The notes: a model not told the origin generated them from the letters alone. A stretch of 64,000 nucleotides of DNA from Ilyobacter_A sp963675185 (GCA_963675185.2 CAXXOH010000003.1:372001-436000); one strand, 5' to 3'. Positions 17,225-26,974 are shown, counted from the stretch's first letter. Translations and numbers: made by a program.

Positions 17225-19339
17225 ATGAAAATAGATTTTAATGTGTCTAAAGGCAAGCCAATTTTAGGAGTTACTTTGGATAAGGACGGAGCAAATTTCT
17301 CCATATTTTCAAGGAATGGAAAAAAAGCGATACTAGAGCTATATGAGAATCACACCGACATAAAGCCTGCGTGGGTCCATATGTTAGACCCCAAGGAAAA
17401 CAAAACCGGGGATATTTGGCATGTATACGTGTCCGGCGTCAAACCAAATACCCTCTATGGATGGAGAATAGACGGCCCGTACAAGCCGGACGAAGGACAT
17501 AGGTTTGACATAACAAAACTACTAATAGACCCTTATGCAAAGGCCGTATCAGGGACCTACGACTTCAGCAAAAGCTGCCTTTACACCCATAAACTTAAAG
17601 AGCTCGAAGAACTTTCCGATAAAGATTTCACTTCGGTCTGCAAGTCAATTATAATAGATGATTCTTCTTATGACTGGGAGGATGACACTCATCCTAGAGT
17701 CCCCCTAAGGGACACCGTAATATACGAGATGCACGTTGGTCTATTCACAATGAACAAAAATTCCATGGTACAGCACAGAGGAACTTACAAAGGAGTTCTT
17801 GAGAAGGTCGCCCACCTGAAAGAGCTTGGAGTTACAGCGGTAGAGCTCCTTCCTATATTTGAGTTCAACAAAAATTCCATTATAAATACCAATCCGAGGT
17901 CAGGCGAACTACTGAAAGATGTGTGGGGATACAACCCCATAGCCTTTTTTGCACCTACCTCCAACTACTCGTGCGGGTTAAACATAGGGGATCAGGTTTT
18001 CGAGTTCAAGGACTTCGTAAAAGAGCTGCATAAAGAGGGGATAGAAGTTATATTAGACGTGGTATATAACCATACCGGGGAGGGGAACCAGGCTGGACCT
18101 ACTCTTTCATTCAAAGGTTTCGACAACTCCGTATACTATTTTCTAGAAAAAAATAAAATGCATTACTGCAATTACTCCGGTACTGGAAATACGCTAAATT
18201 GCAGCCATACAGTAGTCAAAGAGCTTATAATAGACAGTCTCCGCTATTGGGTCACAGAGATGCACGTGGATGGGTTTAGATTTGATCTTGCAGCAATACT
18301 TGGAAGAGATTCCAAGGGTAACTGGATAGGGGATCTGTCTCTCTTAAAAGATATCGCTGATGATCCTATACTTTCTGGAAGCAAACTTATAGCCGAAGGA
18401 TGGGATGCTGCAGGTGGATACTACGTCGGGGAATTCCCCGTTGGTTGGGCTGAGTGGAACGGAAAATTCCGAGATACAGTTAGAAAATTTGTGAAGGGGG
18501 ATCCAGGACAAGTACAAGACCTCGCAACCAGGATAGTCGGCAGCCCGGACCTCTTTAGAAAGTTTGGCAGAAAGCCATACCATAGTATAAACTTCATAAC
18601 GGCGCATGACGGCTTTACAATGTGGGATCTGGTTTCCTACAACAGAAAGCACAACTACGTAAACGGCGAGGAAAACAGGGACGGTGCCAATGATAACCAC
18701 TCCTGGAATCACGGGACAGAGGGTGAAACCCGCGATCGTAAAATAACCGATTTGAGAAAAAGGCAGATGAAAAACTTTATAACCATAATGATGCTTTCTC
18801 AGGGAGTTCCTATGCTCCTGATGGGTGATGAGATGGCTAAGACCCAGCGTGGGAATAACAACTCCTACTGTCAGGACAATGAGTCAAACTGGTTGGACTG
18901 GTCTAGAATGCAGGACTTCAAAGAAATATTTACCTTTACCAAAAATATGATAGGTTTTAGGCAAAAACACCACTCATTGAAAAGAAACCATTTCTTCTTA
19001 GACAAGGATTTAAGCGGTGACGGCATACCAGACATTACCTGGCACGGGATAGAGGCCTATAAACCGGATTGGGACTCAGACTCTAGGAGCGTTGCCTTTA
19101 TGATAAGCGGCCAGGATTTTGTGGACAAAAATACGCCTAAAGATAATGATATCTACGTAGCCTTAAACTCTTATTGGGAACCTCTTTGGTTCGAACTACC
19201 TAAGCTGCCAAACAAGAAATGGTATAGAGTTGTTGACACATACAGGGATAAGGGAGAAGCTGAGTTCAAAGAAATGGAGGTAAAATCAAGCAAATATCTA
19301 GTTATGGATAGGAGCTCGGTGATACTAATCTCTAAGTAA
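17225..19339 (+). CDS. glgX: Glycogen debranching enzyme GlgX (GH13_11)
   Basis: A 704-residue enzyme with an N-terminal CBM48 domain (about residues 12-105), the GH13 barrel and a C-terminal beta domain. Motifs in order are VILDVVYNHTGEG, DGFRFDLAAILGR (nucleophile Asp), LIAEGWDAAG (acid Glu) and NFITAHDGFTMWDL (third Asp), then the isoamylase-type PMLLMGDEMAKTQRGNNNSYCQDN. It hydrolyses alpha-1,6 branches of limit dextrins in the cytoplasm. No other glycogen genes are close. It starts directly at the nfeD stop, so the two are coupled. Confidence 0.92.
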   Translation: MKIDFNVSKGKPILGVTLDKDGANFSIFSRNGKKAILELYENHTDIKPAWVHMLDPKENKTGDIWHVYVSGVKPNTLYGWRIDGPYKPDEGHRFDITKLLIDPYAKAVSGTYDFSKSCLYTHKLKELEELSDKDFTSVCKSIIIDDSSYDWEDDTHPRVPLRDTVIYEMHVGLFTMNKNSMVQHRGTYKGVLEKVAHLKELGVTAVELLPIFEFNKNSIINTNPRSGELLKDVWGYNPIAFFAPTSNYSCGLNIGDQVFEFKDFVKELHKEGIEVILDVVYNHTGEGNQAGPTLSFKGFDNSVYYFLEKNKMHYCNYSGTGNTLNCSHTVVKELIIDSLRYWVTEMHVDGFRFDLAAILGRDSKGNWIGDLSLLKDIADDPILSGSKLIAEGWDAAGGYYVGEFPVGWAEWNGKFRDTVRKFVKGDPGQVQDLATRIVGSPDLFRKFGRKPYHSINFITAHDGFTMWDLVSYNRKHNYVNGEENRDGANDNHSWNHGTEGETRDRKITDLRKRQMKNFITIMMLSQGVPMLLMGDEMAKTQRGNNNSYCQDNESNWLDWSRMQDFKEIFTFTKNMIGFRQKHHSLKRNHFFLDKDLSGDGIPDITWHGIEAYKPDWDSDSRSVAFMISGQDFVDKNTPKDNDIYVALNSYWEPLWFELPKLPNKKWYRVVDTYRDKGEAEFKEMEVKSSKYLVMDRSSVILISK

Positions 19340-19378
19340 TATTTCTGGCAATACTAAAAAATCTCCATCCCCTATGCC

Positions 19379-19406
19379 TTATAGTAAACTATATAGTTTA
19401 CTATAA
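19379..19406. promoter_or_regulatory. 28-bp perfect palindrome
   Basis: The arms TTATAGTAAACTAT and ATAGTTTACTATAA form an uninterrupted 28-bp palindrome 39 bases after glgX. It looks like an operator for a dimeric repressor or, less likely given the weak following T-tract, a transcription stop. No regulator gene is adjacent. Confidence 0.45.
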
Positions 19407-19553
19407 AAAATTTTCATGAATTTAGTTATCTATTAAAAATTTGTTAAAGAAAGTTTTAATATAAGGTAATACTATATAAGTAGGGTATCTTACTTGACTT
19501 ACACCTAAGTTATTTCAAATCAATATGCTTAACCTAAAAAGGGGGAAGGCTCA

Positions 19554-19688
19554 ATGAATATTATGTGCATTATGAGTAGAAGAGAAGTTGACGATATCAT
19601 GGATTCTCTGAAAAAAGAGCAGAAAAAAACAAAAAAAGACAAAGAAAAAGAGAAAAAAGCACCTAAAAAAGATAAGAAAGAAAAGTAG
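19554..19688 (+). CDS. Small lysine-rich protein (44 residues)
   Basis: ATG at 19554 after GGGGGAAGG reads 44 codons: MNIMCIMSRREVDDIMDSLK, then a tail that is almost entirely Lys, Glu and Asp with one Pro. Roughly half the residues are Lys. No family is recognised. A strong ribosome binding site and an isolated position between a palindrome and a terminator make it plausible as a real small protein, perhaps nucleic-acid or ribosome binding. The tail's low complexity also allows that it is spurious. Confidence 0.5.
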   Translation: MNIMCIMSRREVDDIMDSLKKEQKKTKKDKEKEKKAPKKDKKEK

Positions 19689-19734
19689 CATAATTTTTTA
19701 AGCTGCACCATCCTAAAAATACATTAATTAAAAT

Positions 19735-19769
19735 AAAAAGGGGCTCTAAATTTAGATCCCCTTTTTATT
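19735..19769. terminator. Bidirectional terminator downstream of polC
   Basis: GGGGCTCTAAA-TTTAGATCCCC (19740-19761) with one mismatch is flanked by A-rich and T-rich tracts and lies between the convergent small ORF and polC. Confidence 0.75.
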
Positions 19770-22700
19770 TTAAAAACTAAATAATGATTTTTGGTTTGTA
19801 TCACTCAAACCTTCTACAGCATTTACCTCTTTGAGTTTTTCAACTATGGTCTGAGAGGTCTTGGTTCTTCTTTTAAGGTCTTCATAAGAAAGAAATCTCC
19901 CTACTTCCCTTTCGTTGATTATGTTCTCTACAACTGCTCCTCCGAGGCCGTTAAGGGCTATTAGCGGAACCCTTATTTTGCCATCTTCTATGACAAACTT
20001 AAACCCGTCGGACTTATATATGTCTATCCCCAAGAACTCAAATCCCCTGGCATTCATCTCTATTATTATCTCGCTAAGTGCCAGCTGAGTCTTCTGCCTC
20101 ACGTCAAGCCTCATCTCATTTTTTAGCTCCTCCATCTTGGCCTTAACGTTCTCTAGGCTAAGCATGAAATCAGAGTCAAAATCCTCGGCCTTTCTGCTCA
20201 GGTAGGCGGCGTAAAAGGCTAGCGGATAGTGCACCTTGAAGTATGCTATCCTCATTGCCATCATCACGTATGCTACGGCATGTCCCTTAGGGAACATGTA
20301 TTTTATCCGCCTGCACGATTCTATATACCAATCCGGAACTTTATGCTCCTTCATGAGCTCAGAGTAGTCCGACCATTGATCAGGGTTTTTAGAAGGCATC
20401 CCCTTTCTGACAAACTCCATTATCTTAAATGCCGTCCCCTTCTCTATTCCACTGTCTATAAGGTAGTTCATTATGTCATCCCTTACAGATATGACTTCTG
20501 CCAGTGTGGCCTGACCCTGTCTTACGAAATCCTGGGCGTTATTAAGCCACACATCGGTTCCATGCGACAGGCCGGATATCCGCACAAGTTCAGCAAAGGT
20601 TGTTGGAAGTGTGTCTACTAGCATCTGTCTTACAAACTGGGTACCGAATTCCGGCACACCGTAGGTACCTATTACGGATCCTATTTGATCCGGTGTTACA
20701 CCCAGTGCTTCAGTGCCAGAGAATATTTTAAGCGTGTCAGGGTCGGCTAGTGGAACATCATAGATGTCTACACCTGTATAATCCTGAAGAAGCTTTATAG
20801 TGGTTGGGTCATCATGTCCTAATATGTCCAGCTTTACAAGCTGTTCATCCATTACATGGTAGTCGTAATGCGTTGTGATGGAGTCAGATTTCTGGTCATT
20901 TGCAGGCCTCTGCACAGGACAGAACTCATATATGCTGTGCCCCTGCGGCACTACTATCATACCACCTGGATGCTGACCGGTGGTTTTCTTTACACCTTCA
21001 CAGCCCATTGCAAGCCTCTCAATCTCAGCACTCCTTATATCCTTTCCAGTCTCCTCAGCGTATTTCTTCACGTAACCGTAAGCATTCTTTTCTGCAAGTG
21101 TAGATATAGTGCCTGCCTTAAATACATTTTCTTTTCCGAAAAGCCTCTCGGTGTACCTGTGTATTTCCGACTGATACTCTCCTGAGAAGTTTAAGTCTAT
21201 ATCCGGTACCTTATCCCCATTGAATCCCATGAACACCTCAAACGGTATCGAGTGACCGTCCTTTTTCAGCATTTTGCCACATTTAGGGCAGGTTTTGTCT
21301 GGGAGGTCGACTCCACTTCCTTCTCTTTCCATAAACTCTGAATATTTGCAATCCTCATCCTCACATATGTAGTGTGGGTATAGGGCATTTACCTCAGTTA
21401 TCCCCATCATAAAGGCGACTATAGAAGATCCAACCGACCCCCTAGATCCAACAAGATAGCCATTATCCAGCGATTCTTTTACCAGCTTTTGCGCCGAAAG
21501 ATACAATACAGAAAATCCGTTACCTATAATCGCATTGAGCTCCCTTTCGATCCTCTGTTCCAATACTTCCGGAAGAGGGTTTCCGTATATTCTGTACGCC
21601 TTTTCATAAGTCATACTTCTTACTTCCTCTTCAGAATTGTCCAGTTTAGGCGGGTAGAAGCCGCTTGGAACAGGCTGAAGTTTTTCAATAGTTTCAGATA
21701 TCTTATTCGGGTTTTCTATTACAACTTCCCTGGCTTCCTGTGCACCCAGGTATGAAAATTCCTCCAGCATGTCTTTTGTGGTCCTGAAATATAGTCCACT
21801 ATCTCTGCCATAGTCTTTGAACCCCTTACCATATAAAAGTACACTCCTGTATATGTTATCCTCCGGATTTAAATAATGTACATCTCCTGTTGCAACAATC
21901 AATTTATCCAGTTTTTTACCTAATTTGTATATATACCTGTTCATTTCGTCTAGGTCTGCAGTTGATTTTACCGAACCATTGTCAAGCATAAACGAGTTGT
22001 TTGAGTGGGGTTGTATCTCCAAGTAATCGTAAAATCTAGCTATCTCTTCTACCTCAGCCTCAGGCTTTCCTCTAAGATAAGCCTGAAGAACCTCCCCTGC
22101 TTCACAGGCAGACCCTAATATAAGCCCCTCCCTGCACTCTTTTAGAAGTGATTTAGGAATTCTAGGCCTTCTATAAAAATAATTTAAGTGCGCTTCAGAT
22201 ATCAGTTTATACAGGTTTTTGAGCCCCACTTGGTTTTTAACCAAAATTATTATGTGGTATGTCGAGGCATTTTTTATATCTGTTTTAAACACCTGATCCA
22301 CTTCGTTAAGATAATAGGCGTTTTCTTTTATTACTATATTTATAAACCTTTTAAAGATTTCAGCAGTAGCTTCTGCATCATCCACTGCCCTGTGGTGGTT
22401 TTCAAGGCTTATCCCGTAATCATTGCATATATTCTTTAATCCATGTTTTGTTTTATCTTTTCTTATATTTCTGCTCCACTGCAATGTATCTATTATCGTT
22501 GGATTAATCTCTATCCCCAGATTATGCGCCTTCTGACTTATAAAGCCTACATCGAAGTTTGCGTTGTGAGCAACCACAGTGCTATCTCCTATAAACTCTA
22601 TGAATTCAAGGAGCACCTTATCTATAAGCGGTGCATCTTTTACAGTGTCGTCATTTATACCGGTCAGGTCTTCTATTACCTTTGGTATCGGGATCTGAGG

Positions 22701-24062
22701 GTTTATGAAACTGGAGTACCTTTCTACAACCTTGCTCCCCTTCATTTTCACTGCACCTATCTCGATTATCTTATCCTTGTAAGGGTCAAACCCCGTTGTC
22801 TCTATATCAAATACAACGTAGGTCTCCTCCTCTATAGCCAAAGGTTTGGGATTTTTAACCATCTGTATCTCGTCGTCTACAAGGTAACCCTCACACCCAA
22901 ATATTATTTTAAAATCTTCCTGCTTTTTGGCAGCCTTGTAGGCAAACGGGAATGAGTGTACCACGCCGTGATCCGTTATGGCTATGGCCTTGTGCCCCCA
23001 GTCTATGGCCTGCTTCACTAAGTCCGCAGCATCTACAACGCTGTCCATATCAGACATTTTTGTGTGTGCGTGTAGCTCAATCCTTTTTTCCTCGGCATCG
23101 TCTTTTCTATCTATACGTTTAGATTGTATTTTGTTTATGCTGTTTGCAAAAAGTACATCCTCGTTGTTATTGAATTTATCAACCTGTTTTTTACCCTTTA
23201 TCTTTACCCAAATTCCAGTTTTTATAGGTATTTCGTCGTCCTCTTTGGCAAACATTTTTACCGTAATGGAATCTTTGTAATTTGTTATATTAAATGATAT
23301 AAGCTGCTTTCCTGTTTTGGTGAACCTCTTTTCCAGTTTGAACACTTCGCCCTCAACAACGCAGGTATCGCCCATATACAGTTCATCAAATTCTTTGAAC
23401 TGCACCGCTCCGTCTTTTATATCCCTCCCGCAAATGATATTGTCGTTTGCGGTTTCTGTTTTTTTGTTTGCCTGCTTTGGTTCAGGTTTTACACTCTCCC
23501 TTACCTCTGTGGCCTTTTCTTGAAGCTTCTTGTCTATCTCTATCAGTTCGGCATCCAGCTGCTCTATTTCCTGGGAAAAATCTCCCACCCTAAGCTTTAT
23601 ATTAAATTTATTAACGCCGTATTTTTTCAAAATTTGATTCAGCTTTATATCAACCTCTGAGTTTATCATGCTGTCTAATGCTGTGTCACTTTTCAACTCT
23701 ACAAATATATTGTCATCTTCTACAAACACCCTGTAAAAGTATAGAAATGACCTGGATATGGCGTTATACTTTTTGAGATCCTTTATTACTCTGTCCACTA
23801 TTAATTTTAGACTGTGTAAAGACATCTCTTTTGCAGCAAACTCCACCCTCATACCGACACTTATCTCACTCCCGAACTTTTGCTTTATGCCGTTTTCTAT
23901 GGTATCTAGCTCGTCCAGATGCTCTGGAGATTTTACATAAGTCAAAAGCTCCATCCTTTTTTGCTTCTCGTATATGTAAATCTCTCTTATAAATGCATTT
24001 TTTACACCGTGCATCTCGAAAATATTCTTTCTTGGTTTTATTTTGACAAAATTCCTACCCAT
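19770..24062 (-). CDS. polC: DNA polymerase III alpha subunit, PolC type (Gram-positive-like)
   Basis: A 1430-residue replicative polymerase with an N-terminal domain, an OB fold (about residues 210-320), a PHP domain split by a DEDD 3'-5' proofreading exonuclease (YVVFDIETTGFDPYKDKIIEIGA onward), a zinc-binding part (CEDEDCKYSEFM ... CPKCGKML), the palm with PDIDLNFSGEYQ, and the C-terminal thumb and fingers (YMFPKGHAVAYVMMAMRIAY). It copies the chromosome with the beta clamp. The frame opens at 24119, but GGAGGA before ATG at 24062 (MGRNFVKI) is the better start. PolC in an otherwise Gram-negative setting fits Fusobacteriota. Confidence 0.95.
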   Translation of the reverse strand: MGRNFVKIKPRKNIFEMHGVKNAFIREIYIYEKQKRMELLTYVKSPEHLDELDTIENGIKQKFGSEISVGMRVEFAAKEMSLHSLKLIVDRVIKDLKKYNAISRSFLYFYRVFVEDDNIFVELKSDTALDSMINSEVDIKLNQILKKYGVNKFNIKLRVGDFSQEIEQLDAELIEIDKKLQEKATEVRESVKPEPKQANKKTETANDNIICGRDIKDGAVQFKEFDELYMGDTCVVEGEVFKLEKRFTKTGKQLISFNITNYKDSITVKMFAKEDDEIPIKTGIWVKIKGKKQVDKFNNNEDVLFANSINKIQSKRIDRKDDAEEKRIELHAHTKMSDMDSVVDAADLVKQAIDWGHKAIAITDHGVVHSFPFAYKAAKKQEDFKIIFGCEGYLVDDEIQMVKNPKPLAIEEETYVVFDIETTGFDPYKDKIIEIGAVKMKGSKVVERYSSFINPQIPIPKVIEDLTGINDDTVKDAPLIDKVLLEFIEFIGDSTVVAHNANFDVGFISQKAHNLGIEINPTIIDTLQWSRNIRKDKTKHGLKNICNDYGISLENHHRAVDDAEATAEIFKRFINIVIKENAYYLNEVDQVFKTDIKNASTYHIIILVKNQVGLKNLYKLISEAHLNYFYRRPRIPKSLLKECREGLILGSACEAGEVLQAYLRGKPEAEVEEIARFYDYLEIQPHSNNSFMLDNGSVKSTADLDEMNRYIYKLGKKLDKLIVATGDVHYLNPEDNIYRSVLLYGKGFKDYGRDSGLYFRTTKDMLEEFSYLGAQEAREVVIENPNKISETIEKLQPVPSGFYPPKLDNSEEEVRSMTYEKAYRIYGNPLPEVLEQRIERELNAIIGNGFSVLYLSAQKLVKESLDNGYLVGSRGSVGSSIVAFMMGITEVNALYPHYICEDEDCKYSEFMEREGSGVDLPDKTCPKCGKMLKKDGHSIPFEVFMGFNGDKVPDIDLNFSGEYQSEIHRYTERLFGKENVFKAGTISTLAEKNAYGYVKKYAEETGKDIRSAEIERLAMGCEGVKKTTGQHPGGMIVVPQGHSIYEFCPVQRPANDQKSDSITTHYDYHVMDEQLVKLDILGHDDPTTIKLLQDYTGVDIYDVPLADPDTLKIFSGTEALGVTPDQIGSVIGTYGVPEFGTQFVRQMLVDTLPTTFAELVRISGLSHGTDVWLNNAQDFVRQGQATLAEVISVRDDIMNYLIDSGIEKGTAFKIMEFVRKGMPSKNPDQWSDYSELMKEHKVPDWYIESCRRIKYMFPKGHAVAYVMMAMRIAYFKVHYPLAFYAAYLSRKAEDFDSDFMLSLENVKAKMEELKNEMRLDVRQKTQLALSEIIIEMNARGFEFLGIDIYKSDGFKFVIEDGKIRVPLIALNGLGGAVVENIINEREVGRFLSYEDLKRRTKTSQTIVEKLKEVNAVEGLSDTNQKSLFSF

Positions 24063-24158
24063 CTCTCCTCCAAAGTTTAAACTTTTATTGGAACTAAAAT
24101 ATATTATATCATTTTTCATAAAATTTTAGAAGGATATGGAGAGGTAAATTTTTGAAAT

Positions 24159-24184
24159 AAAAAAAACCCTTTAAAGGGTTTTTA
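24159..24184 (-). terminator. Terminator of threonine aldolase
   Basis: AAAACCCTTTAAAGGGTTTT is a perfect palindrome flanked by A- and T-runs, overlapping the end of the threonine aldolase gene at 24182. Confidence 0.7.
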
Positions 24185-25234
24185 AGCTGCTTTTTTAATT
24201 CTTCCCATGACATTTTTCATATGTTCTGCGAAGTCCAGTACATCCTCTTCAGTTATATCAAAAGAAGTAACCCATCTGACTTCAGAGCGAACCGAATCCC
24301 AAACATAAAAGAAATACTTCTCCTGAAGGGCAGGTATCACATCTTTAGGTAATATGGCATACACCGTATTGGCTTCAACTTCATTTGTTATATGGACACC
24401 TGGAATACCACCAACACTCTCCACGAGGAGCTTAGCCATAGAGTTGGACTGCCTTGCATTTTCAAACCCTAGCCCATCCTCTAAAAGTGCTATAAATTGT
24501 GCCGCTATATAACGCATCTTTGAATTAAGTTGAGTACACTGTTTTTTCCTGTACCCAAAGTTTCTTGCGAGCTCTGTATTGAAAAAAACAACTGCCTCCC
24601 CAAACATCATTCCATTTTTCGTACCTCCAAATGAAAGTACATCTACACCAAGGTCCTTTGTCATCTCCTTTAGACCTACACCCAGGCTATCAGCCGCATT
24701 AAATATCCTAGCCCCATCCATGTGCAGTAACAGGCCATTTTCGTGTGCAAAATCAGATATCTCCGCTATCTCTTCAAGTGTGTATACAGCTCCTATCTCA
24801 GTTGGCTGGGTTATGGAGATTACCCTCGGCTGTGAATGGTGCATACTCCCCATAGATATTTCAAGATAATCTCTTACTCTTTCTACTTTCAACTTGCCGC
24901 CTACATCAGAAGCCTTTATAGAGATCAATGGACACCCGGTAAATTTTGTAGGAGCTCCCACCTCATATGTATTTATATGCGCCTGCTCCGGGCAGATCAC
25001 CGCCTGAAACGACTCTGTCATGGCATCCAGAGCCACTGTATTCGCCCCTGTACCGTTATATACAAAGTCTACGAAAATATCTTTACCAAATATATTTTTA
25101 AATTTTGCTATAGCTTTTTCTGTGTACTTGTCCTCACCGTAAGCCTTTGCATGCCCGACGTTGCATTCCATAAGAGCACCCATTATTTTATTATGTACCC
25201 CGCTATAGTTGTCACTTGCAAAACTTTTCTTCAC
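24182..25234 (-). CDS. ltaE: Low-specificity L-threonine aldolase
   Basis: A 350-residue PLP enzyme of fold type I. The PLP Lys is Lys206 in LSFGGTKNGMMFGEA, Asp173 in LHMDGARIFNA binds the pyridine nitrogen, and the N-terminal SDNYSGVHNKIM block is typical. It splits L-threonine (or allo-threonine) to glycine and acetaldehyde. The start is GTG at 25234, 8 bases after GGAGGG. The leader carries two complete glycine riboswitches, directly linking expression to the product glycine. A terminator follows. Confidence 0.92.
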   Translation of the reverse strand: MKKSFASDNYSGVHNKIMGALMECNVGHAKAYGEDKYTEKAIAKFKNIFGKDIFVDFVYNGTGANTVALDAMTESFQAVICPEQAHINTYEVGAPTKFTGCPLISIKASDVGGKLKVERVRDYLEISMGSMHHSQPRVISITQPTEIGAVYTLEEIAEISDFAHENGLLLHMDGARIFNAADSLGVGLKEMTKDLGVDVLSFGGTKNGMMFGEAVVFFNTELARNFGYRKKQCTQLNSKMRYIAAQFIALLEDGLGFENARQSNSMAKLLVESVGGIPGVHITNEVEANTVYAILPKDVIPALQEKYFFYVWDSVRSEVRWVTSFDITEEDVLDFAEHMKNVMGRIKKAA

Positions 25235-25283
25235 CTTTACCGTCCCTCCGTAATCTACAATAAATTTTTAAAATTAAAATAAA

Positions 25284-25317
25284 TAGGGTTATGGCCGTGA
25301 TTTGCGGCAATAACCCC
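25284..25317 (-). terminator. Expression-platform hairpin of the proximal riboswitch
   Basis: On the minus strand GGGGTTATTGCCG pairs with CGGCCATAACCC (one bulge) and is followed by ATTTATTTTAATTTT. It lies between the proximal aptamers and the GTG start and is a candidate switch terminator. The T-tract is interrupted, so strength is uncertain. Confidence 0.55.
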
Positions 25318-25375
25318 TGAAGTTGAGATTGATCATAATTTTTTGGAAGGCAAACAGAGCATACACATATGCTCC

Positions 25376-25565
25376 CCTTCCTCTGTCCTTTTACCTGAGA
25401 GTTTTGTACAGCCTGTTATAAGGCTGATTTTGCTCCTTCGGTGCCCGTTTCGGGTCTCTCCAGAGGCTCGTCCAGTAAGGGTCCTCATCTGCTTGTGCAG
25501 AAACCTGAAAGATTTACTTCTTCGGTGGCTTAAACCTATGCTCTCTCCCCATACCTTCGTCCGAT
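25376..25565 (-). ncRNA. Glycine riboswitch, proximal copy (two aptamers)
   Basis: On the minus strand both aptamers are complete: GGGGAGAGAGC, CCACCGAAGAAGTAAATC and CTTTCAGG for the first; GGAGAGACC, GGGCACCGAAGGAGCAAA and CTCTCAGGTAAAAGGACAGA for the second. These are the conserved blocks of the gcvT-type tandem glycine riboswitch. It lies about 145 bases before the threonine aldolase start. Whether glycine turns the gene on or off cannot be read without folding the platform. Confidence 0.93.
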
Positions 25566-25611
25566 TTTATTATTTGATTTTTATAATTTCAACTGGCAGA
25601 CCAGTGGAAAT

Positions 25612-25652
25612 TATATATAAAAAGGGCTATTTTTAATTAAAAATAGCCCCTG
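25612..25652 (-). terminator. Terminator between the two riboswitches
   Basis: On the minus strand GGGCTATTTTT-AATT-AAAAATAGCCC is followed by TTTTTATATAT, placed just after the distal riboswitch. A further small stem, ACTTATTTG/CAAATAAGT (about 25675-25699), lies between it and the aptamers and may be part of the switch. Confidence 0.75.
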
Positions 25653-25708
25653 AAATTACATGTGAAAAGTTGCACTTATTTGCCGAAAAACAAATAAGTA
25701 CTTCTTTT

Positions 25709-25895
25709 CCTCTGTCCTTTTACCTGAGAGTTTTGTACAGCCTGTTATAAGGCTGATTTTGCTCCTTCGGTGCCCGTTTCGGGTCTCTCCAGAGGCTCGT
25801 CCAGTAAGAGTCCTCATCTGCTTGCGCAGAAACCTGAAAGATTTACTTCTTCGGTGGCTTAAACCTGTGCTCTCTCCCCATACCTTCGTCCGATT
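25709..25895 (-). ncRNA. Glycine riboswitch, distal copy (two aptamers)
   Basis: The same conserved glycine aptamer blocks as in the proximal copy are complete on the minus strand, with four visible substitutions. It is followed by its own terminator hairpin and no reading frame before the second riboswitch, so it acts in series with it or makes only a short RNA. Confidence 0.92.
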
Positions 25896-25917
25896 TTATT
25901 ATTCGATTTTTAAGAAA

Positions 25918-25946
25918 ATAATAATAAATATTTTAATTTTTGTCAA
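25918..25946 (-). promoter_or_regulatory. Promoter for the glycine riboswitch leader
   Basis: Minus-strand consensus TTGACA (25946-25941), a 17-base spacer and TATTAT (25923-25918) lie just upstream of the distal riboswitch. A weaker candidate (TTGAAA, 17 bases, TAAAAT) lies before the proximal copy. Confidence 0.65.
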
Positions 25947-26086
25947 TACCTTAATTAAAAAAAATTATGAAAATTTGTGCTAACTCTTATTTTCTACCGA
26001 GCATGTCAGTAAGCAATTCTTTTTAGCAGCTGGATTCGATATCAAAATATTATTTTTAATTCAGGTTATTCCTACAGCAGCAATTA

Positions 26087-26974
26087 CTAAGTTGATTGCT
26101 GTTCGCCTCTAATCTTCACCTCAAACCAAAACTTAACACCATCTTCTAAATTAACAACCCCATGCTCACTCCCATGTTTTTCAAGTATCCCCTTGCTTAT
26201 AGCAAGACCTAGTCCAGTGCCACAATACTTTCTGTTTCTAGACTCATCCACCTTATAAAAAGGCTCCCATATATAATCGATGTAATTCTCAGAAATTTTC
26301 GGACCGCTGTTTATCACCTCTACTAAGACCCTCTCCTGTTTTTTATAGATATTTACCCTTATTTTTCCTCCGTTTTCCACATATGACACTGCATTGCTCA
26401 AAAAATTATTTACCACTTGGCTCAACCTGAATTTGTCCCCAGTCACCCATACTTCTTCCATCCCTTTAGAATCTAAAATGACCCCTACCTTCTTTTCGTC
26501 CAGATCAAGTCTGTACTTTCTAAGATTAATTTTTATAAATTCTAATATGTCAAACTTTTCCGAATTAAGGTCCACGCTGTTATTCTCAAGCTTAATAAGT
26601 CCTATTAAGTTGTCCAGCAACTTCGAAATGTTTTTCCCCTCTTCCACTATCACCTCAGTGTAGTTTTTCTTCTCCCCATCACAGCTGTCACCCAGCACCT
26701 CAGCATAGGAATTCGTTATCGTTACCGGAGTCTTTATTTCATGTGCTACATTGGATATAAATTTTTTTCTAAGTTCATCGATTTTTTTTCCTGTCTATCT
26801 CAACCTTAAGCTTTTCATTGGCTGCATTCAGTTCACTTATATTTTTTTCGAGCTCATTTGACAATAAGTTTATGCTTGCCGCCACCTCCGCAAACTCATC
26901 ATTTGTTTTTACCTTTACAGTTTCTGAGAAGTCCATTTGAGAGATTTTTTTTATTATCCTATTTATACTTACTA
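26087..26974 (-). pseudogene. Sensor histidine kinase remnant (HAMP, HisKA, HATPase)
   Basis: The remnant reads a HAMP segment (VSINRIIKKISQMDFSETV), then the H-box FISNVAHEIKTPVTITNSYAE, then a HATPase domain with LSQVVNNFLSNAVSYV (N box) and CGTGLGLAIS (G box). A run of eight T at 26782-26789 shifts the frame by one base between HAMP and the H-box; seven would restore it. The N-terminal sensor and transmembrane part is missing because an IS701-like element begins at 26975. No partner response regulator is adjacent. Confidence 0.8.

Larger units (their letters stand above)
25379..25911. repeat. Direct repeat of a ~203-bp riboswitch unit
   Basis: The segments 25379-25582 and 25708-25911 are direct repeats offset by 329 bp. 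By eye I find four substitutions over about 203 aligned bases. The identity stops abruptly on both sides, so the platforms and the sequence between are not repeated. Confidence 0.9.

Noticed and set aside
20856..21185. Plus-strand ORFs inside polC.
   Set aside because: They lack ribosome binding sites and lie entirely within a well-supported conserved gene on the other strand.
25339..25983. Short plus-strand ORFs across the riboswitch region encoding near-identical peptides.
   Set aside because: They read antisense through the glycine aptamers; their similarity comes from the duplicated riboswitch.
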